A stretch of DNA of 64,000 nucleotides from Sphaerolaimus hirsutus (taxonomy: Eukaryota > Nematoda > Chromadorea > Monhysterida > Sphaerolaimidae): assembly GCA_964036195.1 (NCBI GenBank), contig OZ038459.1:16613206-16677205 (forward strand), read 5' to 3'. Both the position numbers and the translations under genes were made by a program. Under the pieces are notes generated by a model. That model saw only the letters and a program-made list of their open reading frames with translations, did no database searches and was not told where the DNA came from. Shown here piece by piece: positions 55,308-64,000 of the stretch (its first letter is position 1; each line of letters opens with the position of its first letter).

Positions 55308-57865
55308 TCTATAAGTCTGCTGTTGGACTTAAGAGTTTTCTACGTCTGAGTATGTTACAAACAATGAATACATAATGAAGTTTCAAACAAATTCTGGCGA
55401 AAAAATGAACCCCCTCCATCACTTTAACCCCACAAAATTATGCTGGCAAAATAATAAACCCCCTCTGAGGGTATTTCAAGGAAATACGGTACCTAATTTG
55501 AAGTGCTTTTAAATGAATACGCATTTAAATTTCAAGGTCTAGAAAGCCACGACGGACACACGTGATCGATCTAACCATTTAGGTAAATACGTACAGATCA
55601 AAGTAAATATTGAACAATGCATTACGAGCTTGACGAACAGGAACAGGATAAAACTCATGCATCAATCAACCACCCATAAATGTCTTTAAGTGTCACTGAG
55701 GCAGGAAATCACTGGCAAACATTCAAAAGAGTCGTCAAAATTGCGGCAAACCACAAAGGCATTGTAATCCAATGAGACCACACAGATTTCATGGGAATGT
55801 GTAAATATCTGTGTAAATACATGCAAACGTAAACATGGATCCATTTTACGAGTGATAAATGGAAGGAATGCGACAGTATTTCTATGAGGCGGCGCATGGT
55901 TAGGTGAAAAGTGACAAGTATTGAGAAAAGACATCAATTTGACAAGTTCAAAACAATTGTGAAACCGACTTACAACAACCAAACACAAACCGTTACTATA
56001 GTCAGTGCACAAAAGTACCCTCCAATAGTCATTCACGCAACAGTTCCCATGGGACACTATAAACTGGCACACAACAACATTTCATTTTAGCACCACTTTT
56101 CATTAGCACAATCCCCAGGCAAGGGCTAATCCATTCTAATCTAATCTAAGCACAAATAGGCATGAGAGTGAAACACGGGCGTTATTCTGGGGGGTATGCA
56201 TGCAATAACACTTGAAACTTGATTATAATTATTCTTGACATAGATAGACAGAACAATAGCTGTAAAATTGCATTTGTGAGGCTTAAAGTGTCTTCATTTT
56301 CAAACAGTCAAGAGCCTAAACATTGATGTCTCAAGTGAAGTGCAATTAAGAGAATTCACCGAGATGCATGTGCTGTATTCTCCATTTAGTGATGCATATT
56401 CATGCATGATTCATGCTTCAGTAAACTCTCATCTGTAAATACCATATGCTCACATAAATATCACTTGGAACTCTCTTTAAGAACAGCTAGCATCTAATCA
56501 GAGCACTCACTATTAACAATCCTATTATAGATAATACGAAAATAAATATCGAATACTTTGTATTGTATAAAAAATCTCATGTTAAAGATCACGAAAAATG
56601 CAAATGCATAAAAAATACATGCGCACATGCCACGAATTCCTGCATTCAAAATCACGCTTACGTTTGAGAAAAGAGGCTGCACTCGCTCTAAATCTAAACT
56701 GGAAGAACATGGCACAACAGCTAACACAAAGGTCGTGACATTTAGTGCTTGGAATGATGGCGCCATTCAAAAATAGCGTATTGTGGTGTCAGTGGCCGAC
56801 AAAATGGCGCGACAAATCTACATTACAATACGTCGCCAGCCAGAGCCATACTGATTAGCGTTCAAAAATTGATGATTTTCAGAAAATATAAATATTTAGG
56901 TAAACATAATGTCAGAAAATCTCTCAAAAATAAAATATAAAAAACTCACTTGAAAACCGTAGACGAAAATGCATGAATATAAATCAGATTAGATACTGTA
57001 TTTCCTCAATATACCCCCGTCGAAATACCACCCCCCCTCACAGTGGACACTATGAGTTTATAAACCCCCCTCGTTAACCCCCCCTGAAAAATCTCACTCT
57101 GAAAAAATAAACCCCCTGGGGGTATCTCGGGTAATTCCTCACTTGAATAATCCCCTCTGTTAGGCGGGTGTGAAAAGTTATTCACCTGCTCGAATAATCC
57201 CCCCTTCAGGCACATGAATTAAATTTATAGTCTGAAAAAAGTGCACATAATGTTGTTGTTAATAAAGAATATTTCATGAACTCTGTTGATAGAAACATGC
57301 TTAAAAATATTGACGAAATAATAATTCCCATTTTAATAATCCCCCCCCCCCCGAACAGTCCCCCCACAAAAAAGTCTGACGAAAAAAATAATCTCCCGGG
57401 GGAATTATTCGAGTAAAAATGCGGAAAAAAAATCTTCCGGGAGATTTTTGGAACGCTTTGGAAAAATTTTTAGCACCACACCACGGCGCCATTCCACCGC
57501 TAAACACAAATAAATACATCGCCAAAATCCAAATTCAAGCTTACAATGGCTCAGTTTCGGTTGCACAGTTTGACTTTCGAGTGGCCCGCGGTGTTCTAGA
57601 TTCGCGCACAAACAAAGGCACAAACCGTTCAACTTCGAATGAGTGCCTACCGGGGCCGATTTTACGACGCTTTTCGCTGTGTGCACAGTCAAACAGAAAA
57701 GTGGCCCGGCATGCTCGAAAGCCAACTTTTATTTTGTACGTCATTTTGGATGTGTTCTGTTTGGATTGTGAATGTCTCGACCCGGCTAATATTGATTCAT
57801 ATTCGAATTATTTGCGATATTTGAAAATGTCTACGTAAATTTGAGTATCTAGGTATGCATAAATA

Positions 57866-58137
57866 TACCGTATTTGCTTGAATAATTTCCCCATTGAATC
57901 ATCCCCCCTCTGAATAACCCCCCCCCCCTCCCCGTAAGATGAGCGAGGAAAAAATAATGCCCGGCCTTGTTATGTCTAATTTGAACAAAAATATCATGTT
58001 ATTGTGTTAATAAAGCATGTTTTGTGGAATGAGTTGATAGAAACACGCTTGAAAATTTTGACGAAATAATAATTCCCCCTCAAAAATGTCTGACGAAAAA
58101 ATAACTCCCCAGGGGGATTGTTCAAGCAAATACGGTA
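57866..58137. mobile_element. TACCGTATTT foldback element
   Basis: 272 bp; TACCGTATTTGCTTGAATAA at the left, TTCAAGCAAATACGGTA at the right, C-rich inside. Confidence 0.75.
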
Positions 58138-59175
58138 AATACTAAATACGTTCACACATGAACCGTATAATTGCCTCTAAAAGTGTACACCTGTATTCAA
58201 TGTGGAAACTAAAAATGTGACGGCAATATAAAAATGTGTTGCAGAAAAGTATACCTAACTTATATGCGCTGTTAATTAATAACAATTTTTTATTCAACAT
58301 AATGGAAAATGTCACAGAAAAAGCCGCAAAGTTACAAGAACGGAATTCGCACAATGGAACCAGTAGGTTGACTCGTTGTCAGTCAACTGACAAAAAGTTC
58401 TTTAAATTACATTTTATGCCATCGCAATGTGTCGTTTTGGGCACTTTGATTTGAAGGCACTGTGAGTAAAATAGCGTGCGAGGCAACAATACTTAGGCAT
58501 GGACTAATTCGGAAGTAGGAAATCAGTTAGCGATTTCAATGCAGTTGTGAACTGGGAGCACTAGGTAAGCAATGCATAATAAGAAGTGCGGTGCGACGCT
58601 GGGCACACTATTCTGAGAAGAAAACCAGGACCAGGCGTTAAATGCCAATATTCTGGTAGCACTTTTGGGGTCCTACTGCTGGCGCTGTACGTGCTGGTGC
58701 ACGTTCGGTGCTCTGTGTACCGGTTTTTGGTAAGTGTACCGGACCGGTGTTCTCCGGTACGGTCCACGTGGTTATCTAAAATTATTGAAACTTATGGAAG
58801 TGTTATGAACAATAAGACTACCTTGTTTGATAAACCCTCTCTGAATTCTACATGAATTAAACCCACAGAGCACGCAAAACTCAGATTTACCTGCATTTCA
58901 CATATCCACAACGCAACAACATATTGCACGCACAACATAAACAAAACACCAGCCAAGTGTTCAAACGGACCAAAATGCAATATGAAAATTGATCCCACCT
59001 AGCACGGGTGTAAATAAACGGAGCCACACCGATAAATAATGAAAAACACTTTTGATCAACGTTGGATGGAATGGCTTGCGTGTTTCAACCAAATTTGATC
59101 ATGGCTGAGTGGAAACGGAACTGAATGTAAATAGCTGCTGAACGTAACTGGTAAAGAGGCAAGAATGGTTAAAGG

Positions 59176-59393
59176 TGACCCACAGAGTAGTTGACACATG
59201 TGTGTCAACTGGTTCGTGTCAACTCAGATTTCGGCTTCACTTGTGGCAGAGCGATCTCCAAACGCACCTGCGGCAATGTTGAAAAATAAATATTACGGCA
59301 ATTGCATTCGAAGATCGTTCTGCGACACGTGAAGCCGAAATCTGAGTTTACACAGACCAGTTGACGCAAAAGTGTCAACTAGTGTGTGGGCCG
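59176..59393. mobile_element. foldback element, CACACTAGTTGACA family
   Basis: TGACCCACAGAGTAGTTGAC at the left, GTGTCAACTAGTGTGTGGGC at the right; inner arm CAACTCAGATTTCGGCTTCA mirrored by GAAGCCGAAATCTGAGTT. Confidence 0.75.
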
Positions 59394-60361
59394 CCAAACA
59401 TTAAGGTTAAATAAATGTAAACACGGTTCCAAAAACTCAGGTTGTGGTATGAAAGTTTTCCTGGAAAAAACCAACTTTGAAACTTTTCATTCGTCACTTG
59501 ACAAGGAGTGGAATTGACCGCTGATGTAAATAGTCGCTTTATACATAAAATGAAGCAAAAATAGCACTGTGTAGCACAGAAACCTTATAAATGGTCAGTG
59601 TCATTAATGGTTGATCGAACTCAGTACAGATTGTGGGATAATAAATAATGGTGTGACCGTGTGCATAGCGCACTTTTTCAAATGAACAATGTGCCATTCA
59701 TATTTTTAAAGTGATCTGAGACTATCCCGCTATTCAAATTCACACATGTATTTATGGATTTTATTCACATCAAATGAACAAGTCAATGGACGTTTCATTC
59801 AATATGGGTGAGCTTTTTAAATTTTGTGTTGGTTTATGAAAGATGCATACCTGCTATAAAAACAAAGCGAAATTTTTCATCTACCATGTCGAAGTTACCA
59901 CAAATTCACAAGATTAGCAATTCACCCAAACACGGGTACTCGAATCACAAAGAAATCAGCTTTCAGAAATATGCACCAGATAATGGCAGACTCTAGATAA
60001 TGGCAGACTCTAGATAATGGCAGACTGGCAGTGGCTTTACATTTTTCACACAGAAGCAAATAAACATTAGGCCCCTAAACCTAAACCTCTCAAAATAAGC
60101 GCACAAACACTCATTAGCATGCTAATTGCAAATGGCACAAAACTGGCAAAAAGGCACAAATGCAAAAGGCACAAAGCCAACGAAAAGGAGTGTGATAATT
60201 AGGGAGGCACTCAAGCAATCCGCCTAATGGAATGCCGCATTTTGCAATGGAGAATATTGTCTGCAAATGACTGAGAAATAGCACCGAGTGATAAAATTAA
60301 ACCATGGGCGCAGTGTGTCAAAATTATGGTTACCTATAGTTTACTGTTCATGATAGGCAAC

Positions 60362-61049
60362 TAGGGTTGGAAAAAAAACGTTTTTTTTTTTAACTCGATG
60401 TTTTTTTTTAAAAAAAAACGTTTTTTTTATTTAAAAAAACGTTTTTTTTTAAAAGCTCCCAGAAATGACCTAGTGTCAACATATATAGGTATATCAGACA
60501 CTGGCAATACTCTGTGATGTTAAATATGACCATATAATGGCTGTGGAGCCATGGGATAGCATTATAAGTGGTGATTTGTGTCAAAAATATCCATTTTTCG
60601 TCGACATATCGTTCGTATATCGCCTTATAGTCGAATGTTCGTGACTTCAGGTAAAGTTTGGCACGGAATGGTGATCAAACAAGGTTATAAAAGGAGGTTG
60701 TTACTTTGGGAGTGAAGTTACACACTGTGGAGGTACATGGAAGCACATTACCTCAATATCATATATTACAGCAACATATGTCGGCTTATTCACCCATGGT
60801 AGCACATAGAAATGGATGTTTTGATACTAAAAATGCAACAAAACCAATGAAAACAACCACCAATGTCAATTTGTGTGTGAAATTGTGCACTTGCGCGCAA
60901 AAATTTTGCAAAATACCTAGTGCTTAGTACTAAAAATTTCGGCCGATGTTTTTTTTTAAAAAAAAACATTTCGGACGTCATGTTTTTAAAAAAAAAAAAA
61001 CGTTTTTTTTTAAAAAAAAACGTTTAAAAAAAAACATCGGCCAACCCTA
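60362..61049. mobile_element. hAT-like element with A/T-run ACGT arrays
   Basis: 688 bp, TAGGGTTGG at the left and CCAACCCTA at the right, flanked by the perfect 8-bp repeat TAGGCAAC (60354-60361 and 61050-61057). Both ends have repeated runs of A meeting runs of T around ACGT, each 7-13 bases long. The middle does not encode a recognisable protein. Confidence 0.88.
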
Positions 61050-61946
61050 TAGGCAACTATACAAAATTTGGTATCCTAGTGTAATTAAACAGGTATCCAA
61101 AAACCACAGGCTATCCAAGTGTAATTTTCTGCCACTGCGCGGTGGTACAAAGAGACTGGCACAAAAAGTAACCATTTCACCATCTAAATACTATACAGTC
61201 TCATGGGAAAAAGCGAAAATGAGAGTGAGTGAATGAGTTAAAATGAATGCACGCGTGCGATGACACGCAACTTTGAAAACACTATACGCACACAAATCAA
61301 CTTACCTAAAACTAAATTGCTGTAAACTACGAAAAAGTACGCGACTTTGAATGCAATGAGGTTGGCCGGCTGTGATGACAATGTGCCTGTAGACATGTAA
61401 ACCGGCTTGACATGTAGACAACGGGAAAGGGGTATTCAAAGTTGTGACCCTCGCTGGGGCTGGATGCATAGACAATCGGTCCTTTGGAAGGATACATAGC
61501 TGAAAATATGTCTGGGGGTTCGCAGAACAAAATAAATATGCTTTCTCACGGTAAATAAAGCAGAAAGGGGAAAATCGCTAAAAATTGGTGAAAAATTTGC
61601 ATCGGGATAGATAGATAGCTGAGTAGCTTCTGGGATAAGTAGATAGCAGGCCAATTTGGGGAGACAGCACCCCATTGGAGACCACTGTGACGTGTCTACA
61701 TGTCGAGCGGGTTTACATGTCTAGAGGGAGCCTACGGCACTGACAATGTGCTCAGATATTTTAGATATCACGTTGTTGACATGATAGACTCTATTGAAAA
61801 TATATAAAGCTTCAGAGATTAATTAAAACAAATTGAAAATGCAACAGTTGAAAATTGGGTGATTAAAAAGTATCTGCATCAAATGGTTGAAATGAAAAGG
61901 CTAAAAATCACCCAAGAAGCAACGTCTGAACACGGCATCACCACGC

Positions 61947-62125
61947 CAGGGGGCAGCTCCAGACCCCGTAAAATGGCTTCAAAAATTTCAAATGCCCTGT
62001 AAAATTTCAAATGCCATGCAGTGTTCACAAGTCATGTAAAATGCCCTGTAAAATGGCAAACGTACATTTTGACACATTGCATGACCTGACATTTGACATT
62101 CTACAGGGTTTGGGATCGGCACCAG
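61947..62125. mobile_element. CAGTCCC foldback element
   Basis: CAGGGGGCAGCTCCAGACCC at the left, GGGTTTGGGATCGGCACCAG at the right, inner CCCTGTAAAAT repeated. Not within a recognised gene. Confidence 0.7.
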
Positions 62126-64000
62126 AGTAAATCGTACTGTTTTAATCCAATATTAAGCCGTACCAGCCCCAGCCATGATGACTAGGTAAAGTTTCGGGAA
62201 TACAGAAATTTATATTTACAGTTGCTCAAACGAGAAACAAATGTGAAATCTATCCGGGAAGTGATGCAACTAGTGAGAACAGCCGCATTTCAAACAAGAA
62301 AGTTTCGATTTCAAGCTTGTAAAGGGAAAATGACATAAAATATCAAATATCACTTTCACACCGAATTGGAAGGACGCCTCTGAAATGAAGCTCACAACAT
62401 TTGTGGGAAAATAAAATGACAGCATTCTGTACATTTCAATTCGCAATTTTTAGAACGCAATGGCTCGTAATTGAGGTTTTGAAAAACAATTTCAAGCTAA
62501 GTCAAGCATTCCTGATTGCACAGTGAAAAAATAGAAAGAGCTAACATGATTAGCTGGGAAACATTCCATAGAATTGGGTTTGGTAATCCAAAACTGGGAT
62601 GAAAAAGCTGACCACTGTAAAAAAATGAAGCGTTACAAAATCTGCTTAAACTGTAGACGAAATACAAATATTTTCGTTCACCAAATATGTGAAAAATATC
62701 ATAAGCCATGAGTTTTCTTTATTTTCATGAGCCAAAAGTACGTTTTCTTTACACGGATACCTACGGTACTTTGAAAAAGTATACGCAAAAATATTTATGA
62801 ATACTTTTATTCTCAGGAAAAGTAAACTATTTTCTCGCGCATTTTTAGGTACGTACTTTTTTAGTAAAAGTGAACAGGTAAAGATACGCTTTAACCTACA
62901 AAAAGAACAGAATGGGTCAAACATATTCACCATCTATCTGTGACAACCAATGATGACTCAAAAACTACAGTAAATACGAATAAAAACGAAAATGAACTTA
63001 TCACTTCACTATTAAATCAACCCATAATTTCCTGTGCGCGGCGGCGCCGCGGCACAGAGTAAACATCTTGGAATGCGTGTGAAATATAGGGCCAGGTCTA
63101 AATGAAAAAGTCAAAAATGCCATGAGACATACTTAAAGTGTCACCGAAAGAAGTGAAAAGTGCACTGAACCCACGGGACCGTTCACTTTGGCTCATCCCG
63201 AGTAGCGTTATAAAAGGTTTAGATTTATATTTAAAAAATATAAGAAAATAAAAAATCTTATTTTATTTGTATTTTCTCCGGGTTTTTGCGGAGATATTTT
63301 ATTATATTCATATTTTAGAGGAAAATATATTAATTTATCTCATCTATAGTTTTTAAATATATTTATATTTTCTCAGCGTTTTTACCCGAAAGCTTGAATT
63401 TTTAGACAGTTTTTATGAGGTTTTAAAATTTAATTATTTTTTCTTAAAATCACCAATCTTTAGAACGCTAATCGCAAGTCATACGCCGTCAGTCAGAAAT
63501 GATGGGAGGAGTGCATGAGCGGATCCATGTGAATCCCACAATAAAAAGGTAAAGACTTTATTATGTACACCTGTCTTGGTCAAATATTTGATTTTTATGT
63601 AAGAAGGTTTGAGGCATAGGTGGAAAATGGTTTGAAAAACTGAATACTCTTGATTTAAATTAAAGTCTATAAGGTGTAAAATTGTAAACAAACAGTCTAC
63701 ATATTTATTTACTCTGCAAAACACTTCTACACTGAATCTGTATAATCTCGCATAGAACCATAAACTGGATTGAAGTGTGAACAGTGCAGCGAGTGAAGTG
63801 GATGCAAATACATGTGCAGTGCACTACGAAAAAGTTGTAGAATAAATAACTGCATGGCGGCAGTTTTTCGGTATCTGTAGCTGATGTAGATATTATGTTC
63901 AGGTAGGATAAATAAAAATTACCGCATTTGCTTGAATAATTCCCGTTGAATAACTCCCCTTGAATAACCCCCCTTGAATAATTCCTCCCTAAAGAATATG
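62126..64000. other. no gene recognised
   Basis: AT-rich. Contains a decayed AAACGT-type stretch (about 62750-62895), an AT-rich repeat (63220-63470) related to ones at 26340 and 47280, and at 63919 the left end of a TACCGTATTT-type element that runs off the window. Confidence 0.4.

Larger units (their letters stand above)
55316..60353. other. no gene recognised
   Basis: AT-rich DNA with several TACCGTATTT-type fragments (about 55400-55492, 56995-57130, 57330-57418). Open frames such as 55686-56072 (-) and 57419-57838 (+) have no family resemblance, and the second overlaps repeat sequence. Confidence 0.4.

Noticed and set aside
55686..56072. 128-codon minus-strand frame
   Set aside because: No recognisable domain, no Kozak or splice context; composition like the surrounding non-coding DNA.

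Overview
This is a window of animal nuclear DNA. Genes are split by many spliceosomal introns, exons are GC-rich and introns AT-rich, and most of the sequence is non-coding and full of short inverted-repeat transposons. The gene set (an RBM24/38-type splicing factor, a D2-like amine GPCR, an NTF2-fold DUF4440 protein and a true protocadherin) points to an invertebrate bilaterian. A protocadherin with the EC1 layout of the vertebrate delta and clustered families argues against a fly- or C. elegans-like animal and mildly favours a spiralian, but the phylum cannot be fixed from this window.

Layout. 1-4.7 kb: CpG-rich DNA with a TATA-type core promoter near 1170 and no coding exon. 4744-9052 (+): RBM24/38-like gene, six coding exons, 283 aa. 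9-15 kb: no gene; a 1.5-kb hAT-like element with nested insertions. 15.6-21.9 kb (-): a young Ty3/gypsy-type LTR retrotransposon with identical-length 336-bp LTRs. Its RT stops early, RNase H and integrase are not seen, and an unrelated 565-codon coiled-coil ORF fills that space. 26.7-32.1 kb (+): D2-like receptor, ten exons found, first exon missing from view. 38345-40017 (+): complete four-exon DUF4440 gene, 125 aa. 41.8-51.5 kb (-): complete 17-exon protocadherin, 1015 aa. 52-64 kb: no convincing gene, only repeats. The four genes have no evident functional link; they are ordinary neighbours.

The most unusual content is the repeat landscape. (i) At least six insertions with hAT-type ends and 8-bp target duplications fall into families, each with its own short palindromic motif array inside the ends (GGCGCC, GGCACCGG, AAACGTAAACGTA, or A/T runs around ACGT). 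(ii) Eleven copies of a foldback element with ends like CAGGGGCAGTCCC carry a donor-like CCT|GTAAAA and an acceptor-like TTTTACAG|GG in their terminal repeats. Eight of the eleven lie in introns, and three nearly fill a short intron, so the family behaves like introners. (iii) About twenty copies of a TACCGTATTT-ended family contain runs of C or G. (iv) A 484-bp near-perfect palindrome sits in a protocadherin intron.

Exon boundaries were set by hand from splice sites, reading phase and family similarity. The four gene models keep a consistent phase; summed coding lengths of the three complete models are multiples of three. No searches were run.
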